Source: Aphanomyces cochlioides
Lineage: Eukaryota > Oomycota > Saprolegniomycetes > Saprolegniales > Verrucalvaceae
Direction: 5' to 3'
DNA: 64,000 bases
NCBI GenBank assembly: GCA_019828595.1
Contig: JAHQRK010000002.1
Location: 620,001-684,000 of the forward strand
The number at the start of each line of letters is the position of its first letter. Positions within the stretch are counted from its first letter, which is position 1. A program made the translations under genes and the position numbers. The notes under the pieces were generated by a model. That model saw only the letters and a list, made by a program, of their open reading frames with translations. It was not told the origin of the DNA and did no database searches. Positions 21,844 to 32,366 of the stretch are shown here, piece by piece.

Positions 21844-22401
21844 GGGCGGGTCTGGATGCCACCAAAAATGGCATAAAAATGCCAAAATATGCCATAATTC
21901 GAAATATGCCATAATTTTCAATTTTGACTGTCTGGATGCCACCTTTTCAAAGAATTTTTTATCACAATTTTCTGGAGTTTTGGCCAAATTATGCCATAAA
22001 AAAAATGGACCAAATTGGTCTATTTTATTTATGACATATTTTCGTCATGAACGCACTGATCGAGTCAAGCTTGAGATTCAGCTTGTCATCTCTACAAAAA
22101 TACACGCACACACTATATATTGTCACTGTTGCATGTTCTAACACTATGAGAAGCGACAGTGATCTAGCCTTGCTCATCTCTGGCTCATTTCAAAGTTTCC
22201 GGTAGGAAGTGACTGATACAGCAATCGTCTGTTCCGGTAATGTTGAAGTTTCTTGTGGGCCTCAAGTTGTGGCATCCAGACAAATAACAAATTCTCCAAC
22301 TATTCCATTTTAAATTGTGAATTTGGAACTTTGGAAAATTTTTGCAAAATGTCATTTCAGTTTTATGGAATAAAAAAATTGATGGGCATCCAGACCAGCC
22401 C
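21844..22401. mobile_element. MITE with TTA target duplication
   Basis: GGGCGGGTCTGGATGCC at 21844 is matched by inverted GGGCATCCAGACCAGCCC ending at 22401. TTA flanks both sides (21841-21843, 22402-22404). The interior repeats the same motif inverted (GTCTGGATGCCAC near 21931, GTGGCATCCAGAC near 22270), giving nested inverted repeats. The TTA duplication suggests PIF/Harbinger mobilisation, but the ends do not match the Harbinger element at 8580. No coding capacity. Confidence 0.7.
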
Positions 22402-22404
22402 TTA

Positions 22405-23314
22405 GTCAAAACACACATTTCAGTGAAAAAGACAATACCACTGTAGTATAAAATATGGAAGGAATAGCTGTATTGCAATGCAATTGCAATAGTATTTTAT
22501 GGGCCATTTTTGACCACCACAATCATCTTTCTTGGTAGTCGTGGACTGAAGTAGAAAGTAAACATGATTTCATGAGTCTACCCTGGTGCAGTAATGGTTC
22601 TGAGCAAAAACCAAGGCAAATCAGGTCAATTAATTTATCCGGACATACGGATAAAGATTTTACCCTTTCTTCAAATTTTCTCATGCAAATTGCCAAAGCT
22701 CTAACCCTACCCGCACTCTTGAAATCACAGTTTTATCATCTCCTCCACAGCTCATGAAGGAGATCAGCTTCTGATTGGCCCACGCCGAGCAGGAAAATAT
22801 TCTGCGTGGTGTGGTGTTTTTAGAATTTTCAGAGGTGGAATAGTCATCGAGGAGATGTCGTTACAAACTCAGCACTTTCGCTGTGCCCAAACGGACGGTA
22901 GCTGATCATCCCACGCTTTCTCAATGATATAGAATCCCAACAATTTTTCACCACAGCGACGTGGATCGATCGATATCCCCATCACACATGTGGAGGGGCG
23001 ACTGGATGAGGACTTGTAAATCACTTTATGGAGACACAGTCTTTGCCAAAAAATTATGTCGTGTGCAGTAAATAAGAGATTCTCCAACTCCCTGAATTCC
23101 TTAGATTAATACCCGGCCTTCCAGGCAGCGAATGAGTTCCTCCATGATTTTAAGTCAAATTCACGGCCGCCCTTCAATCTAGCGTGTTCAGAAAGTGTAA
23201 TTGTGTTGTAGGAAAGGGGTAGTACACTCAAAGATTTTGCTTACGATCTTTACAGAGATTACCGTTTGAAAATGGATTCGAGCCAAAGCAGCCTTTTGAG
23301 CGGTTGGAATTCGA
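22405..23314. other. no feature recognised
   Basis: About 900 bp between the MITE and the anoctamin stop codon. Short ORFs here lack any domain or splice support. Confidence 0.45.
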
Positions 23315-25656
23315 CTATACTTGTGCTGGAGAATCGTTGGCGTCTTGTCCAGCGACAAAATAGTAGTCGCTCTCACGGGAGTAGATTTTCGAAATGAGAA
23401 ATTCTTGACGTTTCAATTGACTGCGAACATCGTCAGGAACGTCGTCGATGGACGAAGCAATGCCATAGCGGAAAAGCAACATGATGCCCGAATAGATGCA
23501 AAAAGCACGCAATTTCCACAGACTAGCGTCGGGGTTGGTCGGTGAAAGACCAAGCACATTGGCTGTGTAGACCATGACAAACCTATGACTAGGGGTAAAT
23601 ATGCTGGTTTGCACAACTAACAAGCATACCCGTTGGTGGCAATTGCGACAGTGACTAGAATCTCCAAGATGGTGACCCACTGGCCACTAGTAGCTGCTTG
23701 GCGAGGAGGCGGGCGGCGATACTTCGTCAATAATTTGTATCCATCGATGCGGATTTCAAAATAATTATTGACAAACGACAGCAACGGGGTAAGTGGGAAA
23801 GCAGCAATAAAGAGCACAGTAAAGCAAAACTGAATGACGAGCTCGAGGTAATCGTTGAAAGTGCCAATCCAACCGTAATCAATCAAGTAGAATTGATGTT
23901 CCACTGGATGAAGCGCAGAGGCGTGGAGCTCAGCGGATTGACCGGCTTCATGAGCAGTCCACCAGCTCTGAAGACGAGGAAGGAGTACTTCTTGCAAGTT
24001 GCCAGCAATTAAATTCGTGATGAAAATAGTCAACACTGCCATGCGGAGTTCACCCAAGCAATCATTATCAGCACATGAAACACCAACATAACTCTTGATG
24101 AAGGTAATGTAAAACACAGCTGCCAAGTTGTTGACAAGATGGAAAAGCATCGACTTCATAATAAATGCCCCTAATTCAGAGTAAAATTCACGCCGTTGGT
24201 AATGACGAAGATACCTTCGTAAGTAGTTTCGGTCGCATGATTTTCATAGTCGTTCATCTGAATACATACGTGGTCATAAATAGCAAACATTACTGCGATC
24301 TGAATCACGTTGGCAATCGAAGCAACAGGACCGCCAATGAGAATGGTAGAGCCAAATACTGTGATGGAATAGCCAGCGCGAATCATTTGGTATTGCATGT
24401 AATAAATGGCTCCGACGATTGTGATTACCATACAAACGAGCGCAAAGAGTAAAAGCCAGCTCCACCACATGCGGCGGTGGCGTTCCTTCTTGTCAAAGTA
24501 TAATATTGGGCGACCGGTAATAGGACTTGGGATCAATTTGCCTTTGAATTGAGGACGTGGCTTCTCAATTTCGCGCGCGTTAGAAGTACCTAAAGAGGAG
24601 GCATATCGTATTGAATGGCGTATTTAAAAGCTTACCCCACTGCATTGCAAATGTTGCGGCCTTTCGCTTTACAGATTTTAACAACAATGTGGACCATGGA
24701 ATAATAGCAACACTTGACACAATGATTACACTTTGACCACTCGCTGGGACACCAGAGTACAACAATTGAAGCAGAAGCCCAAAGAGACCAGCGGTGATGA
24801 GCCAACTGGTATAATGGCCCAGGAAGACAAAGTACAGACCGATCTTGGAGCCAAAATAGGATTGAATGGCATTGATGGGTTGGTTGGCGGGCCAGTAATC
24901 CCAACGAATCCACAGTTTCGAAAGGGCATCTTTTTCAGTTGCATCATGCAATGGAAAAAGTGTTGTAAAAACATTCGAGTCGTCGAGTTTGGACAAATCG
25001 AGACCAGCACCACCATTTGGATTGGCCATGATACTCTCAGTGAGAAGCATTCGTTGCATACTTGTAAAGAGGGTTCCGTTGGGTCCTTGCTTCACATAGA
25101 GCGGTTGCAAATCTTCGCGCATCGAATACTTGAAATAAATCGATTCATAAGGTGAGAGTTTGTATTGATTCAATGTGTCATCGATTGGGAAAGGCGAAAT
25201 TCCTTGTGATGGATATCCCTTGAGAGAAATCTCTCTCAATGCTTCTTTATCCATAAGCATGTTGAGATCAATACGATCAGCCTCCTGAGCAAGCAACTCG
25301 GGTGGGGCTCGGACCAAGCAAAATATGTAGGGATGACGATTCTTCGCCTTATCCAACGACGACGAGAAAAGCTTGATCACCAATCCGGCATTAGTCAAAC
25401 GGCGGCAAATATCTTCAATCGTAGACGTGGGTTTTTTCACAGCAAGCAAATGAATAGGAAGATGAAGCGTCTGAAGGATGTCGTCAATGGAAACAAGTGC
25501 TGCAGCGGGGTTTTCAGGTACGGTCGGGGTCGGGAACACAAGGACGTAATCCCACGAATAACCATCACTATCCATATACTCTGAGTCTTGCATTGTTCCT
25601 ATATGGCCGTAGACTTCGACGGGCGGCGTCGATTCCAGCAGCGGTGCACTTTCCAT
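23315..25656 (-). CDS. anoctamin/TMEM16-like membrane protein, copy 1
   Basis: The four exons (24636-25656, 24215-24589, 23630-24170, 23315-23582) with introns of 46, 44 and 47 nt give 734 residues. A cytosolic N-terminal part (DYVLVFPTPTV, TIEDICRRLTNAGLVIKLF) resembles the anoctamin dimerisation domain. It is followed by a transmembrane core with many hydrophobic helices (YFGSKIGLYFVFLGHYTSWL, VASIANVIQIAVMFAIYD, FTVLFIAAFPLTPLLSFVNN). Acidic residues in the predicted later helices (FNDYLELVIQ, NYFEIRIDGY) sit where TMEM16 proteins bind calcium. The family comprises calcium-activated chloride channels and lipid scramblases; which activity applies cannot be told here. The ATG at 25656 was chosen by comparison with copy 3. 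Intron positions 2 and 3 match copy 3. Confidence 0.85.
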
Positions 25657-26806
25657 CTTGTGGCGCTGACAAGGAAAATGGCCAAATGATATTGTCAATT
25701 TCAGTCAAAGTTGTATTTTCGACCAAAAATCAAATACATTTCCAAATCGATTTGACCATACTGAAGCCAAGTTATACCTAATATTGGCCAAATTAATTGC
25801 ATGTGTATCAGGGTGTGTTAAGGTGTGTTTTGCGTGAATTAGCTAAATAATCGATTCTGATTGGCTGCGAGGTTGGGAAATCGATTCAAAAATCGATACA
25901 TTTCCAGCCCATATCACTATTTAGAATGAATCTCACAATATGCCATTGACAAAATTCTGAAAAATTTCAATAAAAACATGAATTTTATTATTGATTAAAT
26001 TGAATTAAATTAAAAAGAATTCTCTTTTTAATATTATTATCCAAAAAATTGTTGTATTTTTGCAACATTGAAGAATTTTCACTTGATTAAAGTATACTCG
26101 GGTCACTTGAATGTCCGAGCGTCACAACAATCCGTCGACATAGAAACCTCTCCCAACCTCACAAGTCAGGATGTGCACGCATAGTGACGAAATAAACGAA
26201 CGATGCCATCGCCTAGGGACAGGAATGGATTAAAAGTGTTCTACAGGAGAACAGGCACGCTGAGGCGTTGATGCAATAGCATACCCCGCCTACAATAGTG
26301 TTTATTCTCTCCGGCGTCGTTCACAGTCAATTTTCCCGAGACGGCACTCAAATTTGCAAAGATTGACGGGATACAGACGATGAGTACATACTTGCAAGGG
26401 TGCTGGATTGAAGCAAGGAGTATGTATTGTGATTGTGCGATGCAAACGTTTTTTCAAATGGGCTGAATGTGAGCCTTCGAGGGCTTGGTTTCAGGTCGTC
26501 AGGGACAAATTGATCACAAGCTACGATGCAATTGGACTCTATAGTAGATCACAATAGATAGGATGAACACAGGGCTGCTCTGACTTTGCTTGAGCTCTCT
26601 TTTCATAAGTCTCGATTGAGAAAGAAATGCACAAAATGAAATTTATCCAAGAGCAACCTATTGTTACAGTAAATGACACAGGCACAACAAAGAGCTCGTT
26701 CGTTAGTTTTCATCTGCATGGACAATAAATGCAAGACAACCAGGAAATTCACAGATTGTATTCAATTCTTCGAGGTCGCAGGGCTACCCAATATCTATTA
26801 TATTGT
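25657..26806. other. intergenic, AT-rich; part of a dispersed repeat
   Basis: No supported ORF. 25810-25860 is inverted relative to 21735-21800. The remainder holds nothing I recognise. Confidence 0.4.
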
Positions 26807-29190
26807 CTACCGTTCGTAGCGCTCTGATGACGTCGAGATGTCGCTCAGTTGGCGTTTTGCTGATCGTCCTCGTCGTTTCCATCGTTTCTTTTCCGGCATG
26901 GGATTGACTTGAAAGATGGGATTAATCTTGGCAGTGCGAGCTGTTGATGCCAATCGTTGGGACAGATATGGCATGCTCTTGGCACGTTTGCACGATGGGC
27001 AATACCAGGCAACATTCGGAGCTGGCAAATTATGCAATCCAACACACCTACAACCACAAATGAACTTTGATTTCAAGACACCGATTCGTACGAAAGATGA
27101 AAAGCTGCTGGACATCCATCGCAACATATTAATTGACCTCCCGTTCCACAGCGATGGCATGCATCTTCATTCAAGTCGTTCTACAGTTTTCCACCCATGA
27201 CCTCAATCATAGACAACTGCTGATGTACCGTGTCACCATATTGATGGTGTTGGCCTTTTTCAACATTTTCAACGAATTTGTGCAACCGATCGACGTCCAA
27301 ATCACTTGGCGAGACATTTAGATGCTCATTCCAAACGGATTGACCTTTGGCAAACTGATGAACGTCTATTTGTCACACACAATTTTAATTGCTTGAGGTT
27401 GACAATCCAGCGTACCTTGAACAAATTGAAACCTCGATTCGAGGAATGACTTGCGTGGCGGCATTGGTTTCGACGACGGCGCGGTGGATTTACTACGCTT
27501 GAGCTTTTTTGTATAATCAAGCAATCCACCCGCAAGAAAGGAAGTCGATGGGGCAGGAGGATTTGTCAAGACTTTATGATACCAATTTGTCGTCGATCGT
27601 TTCGGCTTTGATCTTGATTTTGCTTGAATGTGCTTGTCAATATCGATGGAATCGGGAATTTCGTGGCTCAAGAAGAGACGCTTGTTGGAATATCCATACT
27701 GGTCCAACCAGTCTCGTTCAAGCTACGGAGTAGTTTGAAGTGAGATTACATTTAGGGAGAGCTTCTTGTACACGTGCACTCTTGTACAAGGCTAAAGATG
27801 ACGTTTTGACTGGTGCTGGGAGTGGATCTGTATCGTTCGTTGGTTTCTATCGTGATATTGAGTCGACTTTGAAAACTCGATTGACAATAACGTACTTCGT
27901 CAGTAGCTTTTGTCGCTGTGTCGCCTTTGAAACCCATCTTTCCTTTGCAAGTTGCAGCTCCACAAGCACAGGCGACGGACTGTGCACCAACATGTGTAAA
28001 CTGCAGTTGAGTTAATACAAATACAAGGAGAAACACTGCGTACCTGGTAATCGAATGTGATTTCTTCACCAGGAGCAATGGCATTCAAAGCTACGATACC
28101 AATGCGAATGATGCCTCCTTCGCAGGTCCTATACGATTGTCTTAGTGCTGAAGTGATGAGTGATTTACCATTTCTGCGCTGCACAGTTGGGAGCACAACT
28201 GTGATTGATGAAACGACTGACATTGCCTTTGAATTGCGCATCAATCAAGATGTCTTTTTCCATCTCCAGCATGTAAGTATGTGTCTAACGGATCCAATAT
28301 GATATCTGACCTTGATAGACTTTGAACTTACTTGTCCATTGGCTTCGTTTTCAGCTCGACGCTTTGCAGCCATGGCTTCGTCTATAACTTCGCCAACGTA
28401 TTCAATGACAAAGTCGCCAGCATTGATAGCTTCGTCAGCAAGAAGACCAAATCCTTTTCGACCCATGTACTCGACTTTCGTTGCTCTAAGTGAATCATGA
28501 ATTTGAAAAATGAGGCAATGAATGTGTACTTGTTTGTTTTTTGCTGAAATGGGCGATTCAAGCATAAGGATGGATCTGGAGCCGAGCATGTATCCTTACC
28601 ACACTCGATAAGCACAAGTCTAAGATGGGGAGTGAACGTGGAAATGCATTCGAATCATGTGGACGCACTTGTTGTGGCATGTGTCTCCACAGTAAAAAGT
28701 AGGCTGAGCCTTGACCACTTTCTTTTTCTTGCGGGGAGGCGAGAATGCCGTCTGAGATGGCCGTGTCGAGCTTCCGCGCTGCGGAAGGTGTAGGCCATAG
28801 CATGTACATCGGTTCGCAGATGCACTAGCTGATGGCATTTTCTTGACGAGGTAGACATTTTTCGACGTCTTCGCGTATTTGGGTGGAATCCACGTCAGTT
28901 CAACGGCCTGGAGAACGAAGTCAGAGGTAGAACAAGGGGCCATACACCTCTGCGGCAGCGATTTCGCTTTCAGTGAATGGTAATTCAAAGTCCGTCTCGG
29001 CCGCTGCACTAGCCAAGTCGTTGAAAAATGCTGTCTCGGGCTCATAAAACGGCAAAACAAAGTCACTAGCTGGCGTCTTGTTGGTCTGCTTGGTTAGGAC
29101 CTTGAAGAATCGCTGTGGCATATTCAAAGGCGGTGGAGGAGCAGTCGTAGGCGCCACCGACGTGACGTCGCCGCGGAGGCGTGGACCCAT
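26807..29190 (-). CDS. SET-domain histone-lysine methyltransferase with C-terminal PHD finger
   Basis: Eleven exons were inferred: 28948-29190, 28669-28907, 28530-28619, 28332-28485, 28169-28284, 28044-28128, 27896-28000, 27416-27722, 27229-27365, 27092-27180, 26807-27047. They give 601 residues in one frame. Most introns are 40-50 nt; the one at 27723-27895 is longer and could hide an extra exon. Around residues 150-190 a Cys-rich AWS-like region (YCGDTCHNK, then IECGKDTC and LCLNRPFQ) precedes a SET domain ([20 protein letters not shown], the substrate/cofactor motif [19 protein letters not shown]) and a postSET motif ([11 protein letters not shown]). A PHD finger ([30 protein letters not shown]) lies near residue 500-545. 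AWS-SET-postSET order suggests an H3K36-type enzyme (SETD2/NSD/ASH1 group); this is inference. Confidence 0.88.
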
Positions 29191-29775
29191 CTCGTGTGAA
29201 TTTTCAAATCAAATGGCAGCCAATCAGAGCCCAGTATGCCACTTGGTGGTTTGGGAGGGAACGGCGACCATGTGCATGATATCATTTGCAACATTTTGTT
29301 CAATATTCTTATTATTCAATATTAAGAATAGATGAAAAATATGAATTTTATTTTATTATCTTGGATCAGATGTTGCCAGTAATGTTGAGAATTGTGGCGG
29401 TGAAAGAACTTTGCAGTGACTGTGGACACTCTACCGACGTGCCTACTGAATAAATGGGTCGAATCTAAGCAAAGAATACATTTGCTCTCGAGAGTTTTTG
29501 ATTTAAATTCAAAAATCGCTTTTTTGCGCCCGCCCGATTGTTACAGACTTTCTTCCCGTCCAATTCGAACGACAGAGTGACATGATGGTAGATTGCAATG
29601 AATTCGAAGATGAAGTAGTACTGTACATGGTTTGATAACTATGAATCGCAATTGCTGACCAAGTATTGTGTTGTCGTTGCATGCAGTTTTCAACACGCAT
29701 TAGTCTTGAAAAGGTAACAAAGAGGCAAAGTTTGAAGTGCAGACTATGGCAAGAAAGATAGACTGAAGAAAAAGT
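29191..29775. promoter_or_regulatory. region between the SET gene and tRNA-Lys
   Basis: About 580 bp that must hold the promoter of the minus-strand SET gene and the terminator side of the tRNA gene (T-rich TTTTTC on the minus strand just past the tRNA 3' end). No protein-coding feature is supported. Confidence 0.45.
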
Positions 29776-29848
29776 CTCCCACTGCGGGGCTCGAACCCGC
29801 GACCACAGGATTAAAAGTCCTGCGCTCTACCGACTGAGCTAAACGGGA
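29776..29848 (-). tRNA. tRNA-Lys(UUU)
   Basis: The 73-nt cloverleaf on the minus strand has acceptor TCCCGTT pairing with AGTGGGA (with G-U pairs) and D-arm GCTC...GAGC. The anticodon stem is GCAGGA/TCCTGT with loop CTTTTAA (anticodon TTT), and the T-arm is GCGGG TTCGAGC CCCGC. The internal promoter boxes A (TAGCTCAGTCGG) and B (GGTTCGAGCC) are intact. There is no intron and CCA is not encoded. The 5' end is overlapped by the target duplication of the adjacent LINE. Confidence 0.96.
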
Positions 29849-29852
29849 CAGT
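29835..29852. repeat. LINE target-site duplication, left copy
   Basis: TGAGCTAAACGGGACAGT is repeated exactly at 37977-37994. Its first 14 bases are the 5' end of the tRNA-Lys gene (in antisense). Confidence 0.9.
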
Positions 29853-29900
29853 TTCCAATTTGCCAGCTACCCCGCAGTACCACTGTCCAAAACTGACAAC

Positions 29901-32366
29901 ATGGCGACTACCCGCTCTTCCAGCCGTGCTCATGCACACAAGCCCTCAGCTTTTTCTGCCTCTCCCTTTCGCAATACCTCGGACGCTTCTAGTATCATGG
30001 AGGTGATTGTTGACGATGATGATGACGATGAACCTGACTCAATCATCGACAAAACTCCGCCTGCTGCTCAACCGCCCATACGTCTTGCTACACTCGGTGG
30101 TCGCGTGCCATTACCAAGCGCTCGTACCAGCGACAAAACTGTCAACAAGGATAATGTTTCTCCGATGCCTGATGAAGACATAGAGGATATCTCCAACAAC
30201 AACCAACCACATACCCCACCGATTACTCAAGCCACTGAGCTGGAGCCGCGCTCTGAAGACCAATCGATTCGCGACACCAATGTTGATGTGGAAATGGAGC
30301 CTGAAGCTCAAATCGATGCCTCGCCTCCTGCTACAACACGCTCCGTGCCAATACCACCCGAGTCGAACACCTCGACCAAAAAGCCAAACGAATGCGTGTG
30401 GGAATTCCAAGCCAAGCAGAGAGCTAAATCTGCCAAGGCTCAGCGGAACAGTGACGTCGGCCATTATCGACCAACTATGGCCGAGCTGGCGTCCTTGTTG
30501 CAAAAACGCGCGACAGGATCTCTCACGTTTGACGACACTTTGCCCATCCAAAAACATTCCCCCAGAGATGTTGTTGGCTGGCTACAAATGTCCACTGGCC
30601 AATACACCAAATACATCGACATCTCCAAGGCAATGACATCTCTATTGTTTGACAACCAAGCGCTTGATTTGGACGATGCATTTGTCGATGTCATCAAGTG
30701 CGAGAAAGATGTCTCCAATCGTCTTCTCAAGTGGGGCATAGCCTCTGAAGATGCTCTTAAAAAGCTGCGTGGAGTCTCTCTCAAGATCCAAGTGGCAAAG
30801 GATGGCAGCTCTCAGAGATTTGTCATGACTGAGCCCCATATACTTGATGGATATTTCATCGATATCCCATCTGGTCTCCAAGGACAGGATGAAGAACGTC
30901 TCATGTTCAGCATCATGTCAAAGCTTGAGCCGCGCTTTTTGTGGGGCTCATACTCCACAGTTTCCTCGACGACTGGCTTGGCTAGCTCTCGTTATCGCTT
31001 GTATTTTGAAGGGACAGCTATACCCGAATCTATGCACAATGACGGTCGATCAATTGAAGAATTCATTTTCAAGGGTCGGTGCCTCCGCGTGTTTGGTCAA
31101 GGATGGTTTTACCGTGACAAGAAGCTCGCGCGCCTTGACCTCGATGTAATCGCCACCCAACATGGACTTCACGCAACCCCTCACCGCCCACGGGGAGACG
31201 CCGCTGTCTCGACATCCACTGCCAAACGGCAGAAAACGACCCGAGACAGCAACAAGGAATGGACTGAAGTTCAAACTACAGGCAAAAGAAAGAAAACCCC
31301 AATCTCCGCTGGCTCAATCCCAGCTCCTGATCGTCCTTGGATCTCCCCGAACATGTTTGCGGCTCTGGACGAACGCGCTAATGTTGAGCCCGAGGAACAC
31401 GAAACGACAGTTGGCAACACCACTGTCAAAGTATTTGTTCCAAAGCTGACACTCAAATCTGGTGACAAGGTGCACGTTGCCGCTGAAGAGTTCATTAGCG
31501 GGATCAAACCCCACGAGGGCTCAATCCAAAGGTTTGAGAAGTCTCTCGATGCCATACTTGCCGAGCTCAACGACCTTGACACCAAGGCTCAAAACGCACC
31601 ACAACATATCCCGGCCCAAGTTAAGGAAGCGTTAGCGCACGATTCCTTCAACTTATTGAAATTGATTACGGACGGGCGTGTTGACACGATCTGCATCCAT
31701 CTAGAACGTGCGCCAATCGAATTTGGACTGCAACTGCACCAAATTTTTGTCTCCAATCGTGACAGCTTCGAATACTTTGTTCGTCTTCGACTGCTTAATC
31801 GTTGGCTAAGAGCGTCTGGTGGTGGCACAAAATCTTTTGGTCAGCTCTACGAGGCAACATTCGGCACTCCAATCACTCACGACCACGTGATCTCGGTGTT
31901 CAGTGACCAGAAGATGGTCAACAACCTCCCACTCATCGAGGCAATCATCACCGATGATGACATCGTCCTCAACAGAGTTGAAGTCGAAGAAGTGCTGGCC
32001 ATTGCAGAAGTATTGATGGCAGTTCATGCTCCACTATATTTCAATAGCGATGCGGCAATTTTGGCCTCAACAAAAAGTCCAGTGACAGCGTTACCCTCTC
32101 GCCTTGGTAAACGCAGTCTATCCTCCGAAACGCTCATGTCACTCCTGATGTACACCGACCTTGGCCTCCACATATGGAACAGAATGGAATTCATGTACAC
32201 TGGCGACGGAGAATCGATGTGTCACATCATGACAAAAATCCTTCAACTACACGAAAGCAACGATTTGGATATCACTCTCCACAATCAAGTCATGTTTCAC
32301 CCAAGCGAACCTACTTTAATTCACGGCGACCTAGCGGATCTCACAACGATCGCTTCCCGTGGCTAA
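29901..32366 (+). CDS. LINE ORF1 protein (821 aa)
   Basis: The frame is uninterrupted from the ATG at 29901 to TAA at 32366. The N-terminus is Ser/Pro-rich with an acidic run (VDDDDDDEPD). A central region around residues 300-420 (YRLYFEGTAIPESM, IEEFIFKGRCLRVFGQGWFY) resembles the nucleic-acid-binding part of LINE ORF1 proteins and is followed by a basic patch (TAKRQKTTRD, GKRKKTP). No zinc knuckle is visible. By analogy with other LINEs it would coat element RNA; this is inference. The last 32 nt overlap ORF2 in another frame. Confidence 0.75.
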   Translation: MATTRSSSRAHAHKPSAFSASPFRNTSDASSIMEVIVDDDDDDEPDSIIDKTPPAAQPPIRLATLGGRVPLPSARTSDKTVNKDNVSPMPDEDIEDISNNNQPHTPPITQATELEPRSEDQSIRDTNVDVEMEPEAQIDASPPATTRSVPIPPESNTSTKKPNECVWEFQAKQRAKSAKAQRNSDVGHYRPTMAELASLLQKRATGSLTFDDTLPIQKHSPRDVVGWLQMSTGQYTKYIDISKAMTSLLFDNQALDLDDAFVDVIKCEKDVSNRLLKWGIASEDALKKLRGVSLKIQVAKDGSSQRFVMTEPHILDGYFIDIPSGLQGQDEERLMFSIMSKLEPRFLWGSYSTVSSTTGLASSRYRLYFEGTAIPESMHNDGRSIEEFIFKGRCLRVFGQGWFYRDKKLARLDLDVIATQHGLHATPHRPRGDAAVSTSTAKRQKTTRDSNKEWTEVQTTGKRKKTPISAGSIPAPDRPWISPNMFAALDERANVEPEEHETTVGNTTVKVFVPKLTLKSGDKVHVAAEEFISGIKPHEGSIQRFEKSLDAILAELNDLDTKAQNAPQHIPAQVKEALAHDSFNLLKLITDGRVDTICIHLERAPIEFGLQLHQIFVSNRDSFEYFVRLRLLNRWLRASGGGTKSFGQLYEATFGTPITHDHVISVFSDQKMVNNLPLIEAIITDDDIVLNRVEVEEVLAIAEVLMAVHAPLYFNSDAAILASTKSPVTALPSRLGKRSLSSETLMSLLMYTDLGLHIWNRMEFMYTGDGESMCHIMTKILQLHESNDLDITLHNQVMFHPSEPTLIHGDLADLTTIASRG

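Noticed and set aside
29053..29190. Alternative first exon of the SET gene further upstream
   Set aside because: The ATG at 29190 gives a complete in-frame 601-residue product; no better start or upstream exon was visible.
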